The position numbers were made by a program, and so were the translations under genes. A stretch of DNA of 64,000 nucleotides from Paenibacillus sp. UNC499MF (GTDB lineage Bacteria > Bacillota > Bacilli > Paenibacillales > NBRC-103111), in NCBI RefSeq assembly GCF_900107975.1, contig NZ_FNVF01000003.1, positions 129,155 to 193,154 on the forward strand, in the 5' to 3' direction. Below are positions 16,878-24,061 of the stretch, piece after piece. Under the pieces are notes generated by a model. The model was not told the DNA's origin. It made no database searches and saw only the letters and a program-made list of their open reading frames with translations. Position 1 is the first letter of the stretch, and every line of letters begins with the position of its first letter.

Positions 16878-17955
16878 CGACCTGGTCAAGCCCGTCCAGC
16901 AATCCACGGTTTTCTAACGCTTCTTCCAAAAGGCGGACCTCTTCGGAGTCGGTCGTTATTTTGTAGATGACTTTGTGGTAAAGGGATTGTTTGGCCGAAG
17001 CGCCGTCGGCCACGGCATCCGCCCAGTAGAAGAAGGAGCGCATGCCCGCCACACCCTTAATCGCGTTGGCTCGGGCGGTTTTATCCAAAAGGATAATGAT
17101 CTCGGCTAACATATCCAGCACCTTTTCATTGCGGAAGCCGGTTTTGGACATCGCCCGTTCTACCATGATTTCTTTGGCCGGCAGGTCCATCTTTTCCGTA
17201 TGCTGAACTCTGTCGCGCAGAGCCTCGTTTAACGGACGGGTTCCCGCATAGCTGCGGTTCGTTGTGATGACCGCGACGAAATCGGGGTGTCTGTGAATGA
17301 TTTCCGTGGGAAGGCTAATGCTGCCATCCGGCTCTAGAGCGGAGTTAAGCGCCATAAGTACGGCGGCATCCCGGATTACGGTCGGTTCCTGAATTTCGAG
17401 AAGATACCCGTTTCGATAGGCTCTGACAATTTCGGAAGGATAAAAACGGTACTCCACCACATCGTCAGGAGAGTTTTGCTCCATCTTGTCCAGCAGCCGC
17501 TTCAGCTTTAAGGCAGCCTCCTCGCGGGTAACTCCCAGCACGTTCATCACGATTTCAGCCGCGCTTTGAAATCCGTCGCTTTTATACAAAGCTTTCAAAA
17601 CGGTTTGCTCCGCGGCCTCCATATTTTCCAGCCCGCCGGACGCAATGACGGGCAAAATCGCCCCGATGATATCGGTTTTGTCCATATCGGCGAAACAGGT
17701 CACTTTCGTGTAAGGCAGTCCCAAATCAGCCGACAAAGCTTTGGCAAGCTGCGTCTTCCCGGAGCCGGCGTCGCCCTCCAGCAAAATAGTGGCGATTTTC
17801 ATTTCCCCGCGGTTCCAGTTGCGTTTGATTTCTTTGCAAATCCGGACTTCCTCTTCGCTGACCTTGTGAGAGGCCGGCTTTTTCCAAACCAGTGCTTCTT
17901 CCGCATCCGTCAGTTTCCTGTCAGGAGACACGTAATAATCCTGGTTGACGTTCAT
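16801..17955 (-). CDS. MoxR-family AAA+ ATPase
   Basis: 384 residues, ATG 17955 with GAGGTGAAAGG upstream. Walker A LEGDAGSGKTQLAKAL (about 56-71), the Walker B region GYLLEIQEPTVI, and the MoxR-like stretch HPDFVAVITTNRSYAGTRPLNEALRDR with sensor 1 Asn and the arginine finger. The C-terminal 35 residues overlap the VWA gene in another frame. It should form a hexameric remodelling ATPase acting with the VWA protein. A large middle insert (about 105-165) between the Walker motifs is longer than in minimal MoxR proteins. Confidence 0.88.
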   Translation of the reverse strand: MNVNQDYYVSPDRKLTDAEEALVWKKPASHKVSEEEVRICKEIKRNWNRGEMKIATILLEGDAGSGKTQLAKALSADLGLPYTKVTCFADMDKTDIIGAILPVIASGGLENMEAAEQTVLKALYKSDGFQSAAEIVMNVLGVTREEAALKLKRLLDKMEQNSPDDVVEYRFYPSEIVRAYRNGYLLEIQEPTVIRDAAVLMALNSALEPDGSISLPTEIIHRHPDFVAVITTNRSYAGTRPLNEALRDRVQHTEKMDLPAKEIMVERAMSKTGFRNEKVLDMLAEIIILLDKTARANAIKGVAGMRSFFYWADAVADGASAKQSLYHKVIYKITTDSEEVRLLEEALENRGLLDGLDQVDAEAKKKNNGRGGAENRRIHRCSGC

Positions 17956-17979
17956 TTCCTTTCACCTCTTTAAAAAGGG

Positions 17980-18459
17980 TCAATACCCCATTTCCTTCAG
18001 CAGCCGTGATAACACGCTAAGCCGCTCCCCGATCATTTCGCCATCCTCGCTAAGAGCCTGGGCAAACAGCTTGATGTCTTGATCCAGCATGGGATTGTCT
18101 TCGCAAACGGATACACTCATCGCATCCCCCTGCAGCCCGATCCGGTCAATCATGGGGTTCTCGGGATCGTACATTTTCGGAAAGCGGTAGGCGTCCTGAA
18201 AATATAAGCTGCTTCTGCATATCAGAATGGCGAGATCAAGCACGCGGTGCATGGGCAGCTCTTCGGATTGCCTGGACCATTTCTCCCCCGTGTGTCTCCA
18301 AACTTTGGCCGATATATCGACTTTGCCTCTATCGTTCCACTGGGCCAGCCCCAGGGATAATCCTTTGGCGTCCGTATTGCGGGCGAGCCGTCCGTCCACC
18401 TGCTCGTAATTTTCTGACACGATCACCGGTTTATGTTTTAACGTCGTCGGGATTTTCAT
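17980..18459 (-). CDS. DUF6530-like protein, first gene of the MoxR/VWA cluster
   Basis: 159 residues from ATG 18459 with GGAG 10 bases upstream (an in-frame GTG at 18468 sits too close to the GGAG). The sequence features KHKPVIVSENYEQVDGR, LSLGLAQWNDRGKVDISAKVW and a Leu-rich end (LSVLSRLLKEMGY). I believe this is the uncharacterised DUF6530 family, from memory of similar Paenibacillus proteins. It is soluble and has no recognisable catalytic motif. It lies 24 bases before the ATPase gene, behind an unusual octamer repeat promoter region. Confidence 0.6.
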   Translation of the reverse strand: MKIPTTLKHKPVIVSENYEQVDGRLARNTDAKGLSLGLAQWNDRGKVDISAKVWRHTGEKWSRQSEELPMHRVLDLAILICRSSLYFQDAYRFPKMYDPENPMIDRIGLQGDAMSVSVCEDNPMLDQDIKLFAQALSEDGEMIGERLSVLSRLLKEMGY

Positions 18460-18481
18460 AATTAACACGCTCCATTCACAT

Positions 18482-18521
18482 TTTACTAAATTACTGATTT
18501 ACTTATTTACTAATTTACTAA
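18482..18521. repeat. Five tandem copies of an 8-bp repeat (TTTACTAA) before the DUF6530/MoxR operon
   Basis: Units TTTACTAA, ATTACTGA, TTTACTTA, TTTACTAA, TTTACTAA run without gaps (18482-18521), 22 bases upstream of the start codon at 18459, i.e. in the 5' untranslated region or promoter core. They may be cooperative regulator half-sites or a slippage-prone spacer. Confidence 0.8.
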
Positions 18522-18603
18522 ATCTAAAGTTATCTTACCCTTAGTTCCAGGGATTGTCAATGGGCTCTCTGTTCATGAAAAAAAGGCCGGTAAACCAATC
18601 GGT

Positions 18604-18795
18604 TCAGCGGCCCGTATAGGGTGGATTAAGTTGACGGGGAGGATTTAGTGCTGCTCCGTAAAAACCGAATAAGATTAATAGAGCCGGAAAATCAATTAAC
18701 ATCTTGTTCAGAAAGTATGCACTCATGGAAAAAGTAAAAAGTACGGATGTTATTAAAGCAGCCGTTAAATATTTGATTGTATTTACTCCTTTCAA
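18604..18795 (-). CDS. Possible small membrane protein (doubtful start)
   Basis: Up to 63 codons. After a good AAAGGAG at 18783-18789 the next in-frame codon at proper spacing is ATC, not ATG; the frame's TTG at 18795 lies upstream of that ribosome binding site. The peptide has two hydrophobic helices (YLTAALITSVLFTFSMSAYFL and FPALLILFGFYGAAL) and ends NPPRQLNPPYTGR. It may use a rare ATC start, or be a gene that lost its ATG. Confidence 0.3.
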   Translation of the reverse strand: MKGVNTIKYLTAALITSVLFTFSMSAYFLNKMLIDFPALLILFGFYGAALNPPRQLNPPYTGR

Positions 18796-18819
18796 ATTCC
18801 TGGAGTCTGCCGGCTCCCG

Positions 18820-19614
18820 CTACAAAAACGCCCCGAAGTAGTACTGCAGCGCTTCCCGCGAATAACCGTCATCCCCCTGCCAGCCCGCCACGGAGTTAAA
18901 GTCGTGATCTCCGCCCCGGCGCCTGCGGGGTGTGTCCCCTTCTGCCAGCAATCCGGCGTATCCCCAGATCTCCATGACCACATCCCGTTCGTTCTTGCTG
19001 GATGGGAGTACATCCTTCCAGCGTTTCTCCAGCTTCCGGGCGCTATCGTGAGCTTCACATTCCTGAATCGCTTCTGTCATTTTGTGAAAAATAGCCAGAT
19101 CTTCCGGCGTTACGTCGAAGGCTTCCTCTTTGCTGAACAATTCGAGATCCAGCCAGCAGTAAAGGAGCCAGTTCAGACGAATGCCTCCCCATTTGACCCG
19201 CTCGAAATTCAGCACGTTCAAATCCTCATTGACATATTCGGGGTTCGACATGAGCCCATGGTGGTTACAGTCGCCGCAGCTGCTGTAATTAGGCCGCACC
19301 GCGCTGCGCTCTCCATACGTGTGCAGGGGCATCCTGGCTGTCAACGCCCAGCTGGAAAGGGCGCTTCGCAGATGGACCTTTTTAGTGGAAAGACTATGCA
19401 GAAAAGCGGCGGCCACTTGTTCTTTCGTAACGGTTTGATGGAGGTCGTGAAGCCGCTTGATCAGCTCGTCATGCGTAACGGTAAGGGGATCGAACATGAG
19501 CCCTTTGCTTTTGGCATATTCAAAATCTTCGCCGGCATAAACTTCCGGCCTGTTTTTCCAACCGCCGGCAGACCAAAAAGTGGCTGCCAATATTTTTTTC
19601 GCTTTTTTATCCAC
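18820..19614 (-). CDS. Conserved-looking protein of unknown function
   Basis: 264 residues from GTG 19614, which follows AAGGA (an ATG at 19653 would add 13 residues but has a poor ribosome binding site). It begins MDKKAKKILAATFWSAGGW. It has a short Cys/His cluster SCGDCNHHG (about residue 113) that could bind a metal, a hydrophobic WLLYCWLDLELF segment, and a Trp/Tyr-rich C-terminus (WGYAGLLAEGDTPRRRRGGDHDFNSVAGW). No catalytic signature is recognised. It stands alone, about 60 bases after the next gene upstream. Confidence 0.65.
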   Translation of the reverse strand: MDKKAKKILAATFWSAGGWKNRPEVYAGEDFEYAKSKGLMFDPLTVTHDELIKRLHDLHQTVTKEQVAAAFLHSLSTKKVHLRSALSSWALTARMPLHTYGERSAVRPNYSSCGDCNHHGLMSNPEYVNEDLNVLNFERVKWGGIRLNWLLYCWLDLELFSKEEAFDVTPEDLAIFHKMTEAIQECEAHDSARKLEKRWKDVLPSSKNERDVVMEIWGYAGLLAEGDTPRRRRGGDHDFNSVAGWQGDDGYSREALQYYFGAFL

Positions 19615-19714
19615 CGATTCACGTCCTTGTCCGTTTCTCGTTGCCCGGTTCATTTCCCTACATCATATCATGACCGTAAACGGTTCAGGATGAAAAGAAG
19701 CCGGCGGCCCCAAT

Positions 19715-20128
19715 CTAAGACAGCAGTGTCTTTGTCAGGATGATTTCCATAGGTTCGTTTTCGAGCAGCAGACATCCGGCATCCCAATACCCCAGCTTTC
19801 TGTAAAAATGCTGTGCTTCTTCACTGGCCAAGGTAGATGTCATCACCAGCTTGAACCCTTGTTCAGCCATTTCTTTTTCCCAGAATAGGACGGCTTCCTT
19901 GCCAATACCTCTGCCCCGATACGGTTCGTCGATCCAAAGCATGTTCATAAACGGGGTGTTATCCCAAAAATAGCCGTATCTCAACCAGCCGAAGTTAACG
20001 CTCTCTTCATTCTGCAGCAGGTAAATCTCCTTTTCCCGGATTTTGGGCAGGATCAAATTTTCTTTAATATGAGGGTCTCGATCACATATGTACTCAAAAT
20101 CATCGACGGTTGCCGAAACAATTTGCAT
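19715..20128 (-). CDS. GNAT family N-acetyltransferase
   Basis: 137 residues from ATG 20128 after AAAGGAG (the frame extends further upstream without a good start). The acetyl-CoA loop is visible as DEPYRGRGIGKEAVLFWEKEMAE (motif A, Q/RxxGxG/A), followed by the motif B region ASEEAQHFYRKLGYWDAG. The acceptor substrate is unknown; it may be a small molecule or a protein N-terminus. Confidence 0.85.
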   Translation of the reverse strand: MQIVSATVDDFEYICDRDPHIKENLILPKIREKEIYLLQNEESVNFGWLRYGYFWDNTPFMNMLWIDEPYRGRGIGKEAVLFWEKEMAEQGFKLVMTSTLASEEAQHFYRKLGYWDAGCLLLENEPMEIILTKTLLS

Positions 20129-20530
20129 GGTGTTCTCCTTTGTTATATTCCATCCGCTATTTATTTTAAAATCTATCTTTCTTACTCTAGCATTAATTCC
20201 TATAGTCATCCATTCTGAAGATTATCTATTCTGTTAACATAAACTATTTGTCCGCAAGAGAATAAACATAATTTTACATGGTTTTATCAGTAACTTTATT
20301 ACATTATGTGGTAATATGATGACTTAAACCTCTGAGGATATTGATATTGGTAACATTTTCTAGTTAAACTATATTTGAGTCAGAAATACAACTGAAAGGA
20401 GATGTTTACAAAATTTTTCCTGCTCAGCATTTCCTTTATGGATCAGGGTCACATGAGTAAAAGCTTAGTCTAGTGTCAAAAGAAGAATTAATTCGTAATT
20501 AAAACTAAAATTTAAAGGAGGAATTTTTCC
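20129..20530. other. AT-rich intergenic region, 400 bp
   Basis: Holds the divergent promoters of the GNAT gene and the small secreted-protein gene. An AAAGGAG at about 20394 is followed immediately by ATG but gives only a 23-codon frame without proper spacing. No RNA gene or repeat is recognised. Confidence 0.5.
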
Positions 20531-20896
20531 ATGAAAAAGAAAATCGTCTCGTTAAGTTTAGCTGCCATGCTTTCCGTAATCAGTTCAGGTGCAGTTCTGG
20601 CCGTTCCTGGAGATTCAACTAACGTAACCGCTTATCCAAACACGAATAATGCAACCCGGAGTATTGCCGGAGCTGATGCTTACGGTAAAGCTACTCTGCA
20701 ATCGCAAGGAAACGCTTCCGGATATGTATGGGAAGTATGTCCCGGCATTTCCACTCGAGTTGTTGACCTTTCAACCAACAGCTCCAAGCAGGAAGATAGC
20801 TACACTATTTACATGAAAGCAGGCTGCAATTACACGTTAAATATTTCGTCTCTGAGCAGCTATGCCGCTAAAGGTTTTATCCGAAATTACAATTAG
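20531..20896 (+). CDS. Small secreted protein with two cysteines, unknown
   Basis: 121 residues, ATG 20531 with AAAGGAGG 8 bases upstream. The signal peptide MKKKIVSLSLAAMLSVISSGAVLA predicts a mature protein of about 97 residues that is Ser/Thr/Asn/Tyr-rich and contains exactly two cysteines (VCPGIS and AGCNYT), so one disulfide is likely. It has a beta-rich pattern. It is monocistronic, with a hairpin after the stop. It could be an extracellular structural or antimicrobial-type polypeptide; nothing more specific can be supported. Confidence 0.7.
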   Translation: MKKKIVSLSLAAMLSVISSGAVLAVPGDSTNVTAYPNTNNATRSIAGADAYGKATLQSQGNASGYVWEVCPGISTRVVDLSTNSSKQEDSYTIYMKAGCNYTLNISSLSSYAAKGFIRNYN

Positions 20897-20924
20897 TCTG
20901 TAAGAATTTGAAGAAGTCTCAGCC

Positions 20925-20955
20925 AAAAAGCATGCACCTTGGGTGTGTGCTTTTC
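20925..20955 (+). terminator. Hairpin after the small secreted-protein gene
   Basis: AAAAGCA/TGCTTTT outer arms and CACC/GGTG inner arms, separated by a symmetrical TG/TG internal loop. Only four T follow, so termination may be weak. Confidence 0.55.
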
Positions 20956-21038
20956 GGTGTTCTAACTGTCTCTTACCACAAACATATCTGCCGTTACCCC
21001 TAGTCAAATAGAAGGTCAACAATCAATGGGTATCACAT

Positions 21039-21239
21039 TTAAAGGGCATAAAACTTCGCTTGAGGCTTCTCTTTTTTATAATAATTCAACTGGCGGTTCA
21101 TCGCTCCTTCAGTCTTGTACAGCTTTCCGTATGGCCTGTCCTCGGCAACCATCAGCTTGTTCACCACTCTGTCTTTAGGGCCGTAATAAATCTTGCAAGT
21201 ACGATCCGAGTAAATAAGTCCGATGGCGTATGTAAACAT
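21039..21239 (-). CDS. 66-aa protein under apparent LexA (SOS) control
   Basis: 66 residues from ATG 21239, AAGGGGAG 7 bases upstream. The sequence begins MFTYAIGLIYSDRTCKIYYG, is Tyr/Lys-rich with eight tyrosines and ends KEKPQAKFYAL. It has no signal peptide or membrane helix. The promoter has an extended -10 (TGTTATAAT, 21366-21358) bracketed by two LexA-type boxes, so it should be induced by DNA damage. I do not recognise the family. It lies next to the recombinase-like/DndB-like operon but on a separate transcript, with a terminator between them. Confidence 0.65.
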   Translation of the reverse strand: MFTYAIGLIYSDRTCKIYYGPKDRVVNKLMVAEDRPYGKLYKTEGAMNRQLNYYKKEKPQAKFYAL

Positions 21240-21332
21240 GGTATGCTCCCCTTTGAGTCAGCCAAATGTAGTCGGTTTGTTAATCTATAAATGATCTGTA
21301 TTATATGAATTTCTTTTTATTTTCAAGAAAAG

Positions 21333-21346
21333 CGAACACGAGTTCC
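21333..21346. promoter_or_regulatory. LexA (SOS) box 1
   Basis: CGAACACGAGTTCC has the GAAC-N4-GTTC core and matches the B. subtilis consensus CGAACRNRYGTTYC at all but one position. It falls just downstream of the predicted transcription start (about 21351) of the 66-aa gene. Confidence 0.75.
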
Positions 21347-21357
21347 TATATAACATC

Positions 21358-21380
21358 ATTATAACACGAACGTCTGTTCT
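21358..21380 (-). promoter_or_regulatory. Extended -10 promoter with LexA box 2 in its spacer
   Basis: Minus-strand TGTTATAAT (21366-21358) is an extended -10. The 17 bases upstream (21364-21380) are almost filled by a second GAAC-N4-GTTC element, CGAACGTCTGTTCT at 21367-21380. Boxes 1 and 2 therefore flank the -10 on both sides, a classic repression geometry. Confidence 0.7.
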
Positions 21381-21410
21381 AAAAAAGTCATATTTCCAAT
21401 ATCCTGAAAT

Positions 21411-21437
21411 TAAAAAACCCGCTTCAGCGGGTTTTAA
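21411..21437 (-). terminator. Rho-independent terminator of the DndB-like/recombinase-like operon
   Basis: AAAACCCGC-TGAA-GCGGGTTTT followed by further T on the minus strand, 9 bases after the stop at 21446. Confidence 0.9.
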
Positions 21438-21445
21438 AAAATTGC

Positions 21446-22444
21446 TTATTCTGTATATATTCTTTTTATCGTCTCCGGATTCAGGAAATCTTCTTTAAGC
21501 CGGTGATAGTTATAAACCTCGTAACCGTTATTCATCACTTTGGAGATACCGAATTGCTCGCTTATTTCTTCATAATGCTGCTTTGTCAACTCGTTGTTCC
21601 GGTCATAAAGCGTTTTCGCCATGTATAGCATTCCCGAGTTTCTGATTACATAAGGCGTTAACACTTTAACCCAATCTTCATGATAGCTTTTCACGGCCGA
21701 TATTCTTCTTTGTATCAGAAAACGGTCCGCTTTACCGTCCGTCTGGCTCCTCGTAATGACGTTTCTCAGCACATAATCGCTCTGTTCGAGATCCGCGGAT
21801 GCCGGCGATTTCATCGTAACCTTGGCCTCACCGTTCTTCTTGACATACGTTCTCTCTTCAAGCGCTCTTTGAATAATAGCCGTGCATTTGTCCGAAACCC
21901 GGATTATTCTTGCTGTTCCGTGATTATGAAGCTCAAGCATGTTGTTAGGGAGTATGTGCTCTCTTCTCAAATTAAGAAGCTCGTCATAGCCGATTCCATA
22001 CAATCCTTCAAACAATCCCACGACTGGAAATGCGTCTTGTGCATTCAGACACCGGTCTACCATTTTATCGATTTCTTCTTTTGTGTACAGCATTTTTTTG
22101 GAAGTGTCTATAAACTTTTTGTAATACGTATTTTCAGCCAATACATCCAACGGATTCAACTTTGTTTCCCGGAAGCCCTGAACGATTCCCCATCGGATAT
22201 AGTTTTGAATCAGATAAAAATTTGCCCGGCTGGAATTAAGCGTGGAGGGGTTCAAGTAATAGAAGAGGCTTTCGATCTGGCCCAGATTAAAATTCGCTAA
22301 GTCCGTATCGTATTTCTCCTCCAACGCTTTAGCCCTGGAGAGAACGCGTTCGGCTTGCTTGGCTGAAGTTTCGGGCAAAGACGCAAGATAACTGTTTTTT
22401 TGAACTTCGTTATAATAACCGCCTTCATATATCTTATTAGACAT
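21446..22444 (-). CDS. Tyrosine-recombinase-like protein lacking catalytic residues (MrpR/YopR-like)
   Basis: 332 residues, ATG 22444 with AGAGGGG upstream. Helical N-terminal part (1-110), including a segment ending NFYLIQNYIRWGI that resembles a core-binding domain. At about 115-165 'YTKEEIDKMVDRCLN ... EGLYGIGYDELLNLRREHI' aligns with the integrase catalytic-domain entry, but the conserved Arg of the usual T-G-x-R-x-x-E-L is replaced (YGIGYDEL), and no HxLR...H...Y ending is found. It is thus probably a DNA-binding protein derived from an integrase, like the SPbeta master repressor MrpR (YopR). It is 5 bases after the DndB-like gene. Confidence 0.6.
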   Translation of the reverse strand: MSNKIYEGGYYNEVQKNSYLASLPETSAKQAERVLSRAKALEEKYDTDLANFNLGQIESLFYYLNPSTLNSSRANFYLIQNYIRWGIVQGFRETKLNPLDVLAENTYYKKFIDTSKKMLYTKEEIDKMVDRCLNAQDAFPVVGLFEGLYGIGYDELLNLRREHILPNNMLELHNHGTARIIRVSDKCTAIIQRALEERTYVKKNGEAKVTMKSPASADLEQSDYVLRNVITRSQTDGKADRFLIQRRISAVKSYHEDWVKVLTPYVIRNSGMLYMAKTLYDRNNELTKQHYEEISEQFGISKVMNNGYEVYNYHRLKEDFLNPETIKRIYTE

Positions 22445-22449
22445 GTGGT

Positions 22450-23754
22450 TTACCCCTCTGAATTGGAATACAATTCGTATGCTAATTTTTCGGCATGATC
22501 TTGAATGAGCCGGTTAACGGAGGACGAGTTATTTCGACCGCTTGCCAGGATTTTTCTCCATTCTTCTTCCCTCTTTTTGATCTCGTTTAAAGCGGTCGTC
22601 AGTTCAGGTATGGGAATCTTCATTTCCTTTAATTTGTGTGCCAGCGCCATATAGCCGACAAACATTCCGGGGTGACGCAAAATGCTGTCTTTATTATGAA
22701 AATCCTCCCGGTAATTACCGAGCAGGCAGTTGAAAAATTCAGTCAGATAAACGCCAGCTTCTCTGGCTTCGAACAAGCTGCCAGGTGCAAATGTCAGATC
22801 AATCGCTTTAGCCAAAGTATCTGAAGTGGTGTAGTGCCCGGCTAACTCACTGATTTTGGCTCCCGAGGAAATACGCCCTTTCAGATCGGAATTAAATTGA
22901 AGCTGTTTTACCGTGACGTAAGCGGCATTCTCTTGTTTAAGTTCCTCCAGCCGTTCTTTGCGGACGGGGTTTATCGTATTGATCTGCCCGAAATATTTTC
23001 TGGCGATTTCCGCAGTAAAGACCCGGATGCTTAAAATAATCGTCTGCTTCAGTTCAGGATTAACCGCCAGTGCCCTGGCCGCCCCCTGAAGACGGTGAAA
23101 CCCGTCCAGAACGGAAACATCCGCTCCTTCTTTAATCGTCAGGGTGCCGGACTTCGGATCGAATACTACCGGGGTATCCGCTTCCGAATCTACGTTAAGC
23201 GTAATCATATCGGGGATATAAGTCCCATCCAGCATATGCTGGGCAATATCCTTTACACTTTTAAAATTGAGATCGGGAACGGCGATTACATCCTCTTGCT
23301 TTCTTTTGTATCTGGCGCTTCTTTGTGTTTCAAAATTATAAGTAACGATATTGCAATGGTACCATTCCACGATGATAGCAATCGGGACGGCCGTCACAAA
23401 ATTTTCGTGATCGATTTGAATGACGTTATTTAATTGGACGGGAAGTCGTATAGTTTCCGCTTCTGTTTTATTGTATGTTTTTGTTTCTTTAATCTCATCC
23501 GTTGTAAAATACCGATCCGCTTTCAGGTTCTCCGTTTTTTCCAGTTGATAGAGAACCATCGTAAGAAGACAAAGTTCAAATGGGCTAATTTCCGTCAGCA
23601 GAACGGGTCTTGCGGCTATTTTGTTAAAAAAACCGGTTTCAATATTATGTTCCGATAATTTTTTATTTATTATCTCAACGTTTTTACGTTTATATTTTAT
23701 TTTTTCGATAGATTGTTCCAATATTTGTTCAAGCTCAGAACGTTCTTTGATCAT
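22450..23754 (-). CDS. Orphan DndB-like (DGQHR-type) protein
   Basis: 434 residues, ATG 23754 with AGGGAG. The central motif VLDGFHRLQGAARAL (about 213-227) corresponds to the DGQHR motif of DndB and related ParB/sulfiredoxin-fold proteins, with Phe for Gln. Preceding strands VPDLNFKSVKDIAQHMLDGTYIPDMITLNV and following INTINPVRKERLEEL fit the same fold. DndB in phosphorothioation clusters represses or tunes dnd genes; no dndACDE genes occur in this window. It is cotranscribed with the recombinase-like gene. The region is AT-richer than its surroundings, suggesting acquisition from a mobile element. Confidence 0.7.
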   Translation of the reverse strand: MIKERSELEQILEQSIEKIKYKRKNVEIINKKLSEHNIETGFFNKIAARPVLLTEISPFELCLLTMVLYQLEKTENLKADRYFTTDEIKETKTYNKTEAETIRLPVQLNNVIQIDHENFVTAVPIAIIVEWYHCNIVTYNFETQRSARYKRKQEDVIAVPDLNFKSVKDIAQHMLDGTYIPDMITLNVDSEADTPVVFDPKSGTLTIKEGADVSVLDGFHRLQGAARALAVNPELKQTIILSIRVFTAEIARKYFGQINTINPVRKERLEELKQENAAYVTVKQLQFNSDLKGRISSGAKISELAGHYTTSDTLAKAIDLTFAPGSLFEAREAGVYLTEFFNCLLGNYREDFHNKDSILRHPGMFVGYMALAHKLKEMKIPIPELTTALNEIKKREEEWRKILASGRNNSSSVNRLIQDHAEKLAYELYSNSEG

Positions 23755-23775
23755 TCAACCACTCCCTGCCCTAAG

Positions 23776-23803
23776 AACAAGCTTGTTTGTAGTAATTATA
23801 ACA
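23776..23803 (-). promoter_or_regulatory. Extended -10 promoter with a perfect 12-bp palindrome at the start site
   Basis: Minus-strand TGTTATAAT (23803-23795) is an extended -10. The expected start (about 23788) abuts the perfect palindrome AACAAGCTTGTT (23776-23787), which lies between promoter and ribosome binding site of the DndB-like gene. Its position suits autorepression by one of the two encoded proteins. Confidence 0.55.
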
Positions 23804-23945
23804 TAATGCGGACGGCAAATATAAGCGTGCAGCTTGGATTTATCACTTATTATAAAAATTTTTATTTTTTATTTATAACATTTTTAAACACCCTATGACT
23901 AGGCTTAAATAAATATCTTTCACGTTTTCCTTAAAAGTAAGGTTA

Positions 23946-23977
23946 CAAAAAAAGACATCCTTCTATAAAGGATGCCT
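23946..23977 (-). terminator. Terminator after the double-GNAT gene
   Basis: On the minus strand GGCATCCTT and AAGGATGTC arms flank a TATAG loop, followed by TTTTTTT. The stretch 23804-23945 upstream of the DndB-like operon is AT-rich and holds nothing else recognisable. Confidence 0.8.
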
Positions 23978-24061
23978 CTTACCTTCGGTTCAAAGCCTTC
24001 GCGCTTCAATGAAGCATGGGACGGACCCCCGCAATGGATTTTGCGGAGCGCAGTACCTGCC

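Noticed and set aside
15747-18459. NorQ/NorD or magnesium chelatase function for the MoxR-VWA pair
   Set aside because: No nitric oxide reductase or chelatase genes are nearby and the sequences are only generally similar.
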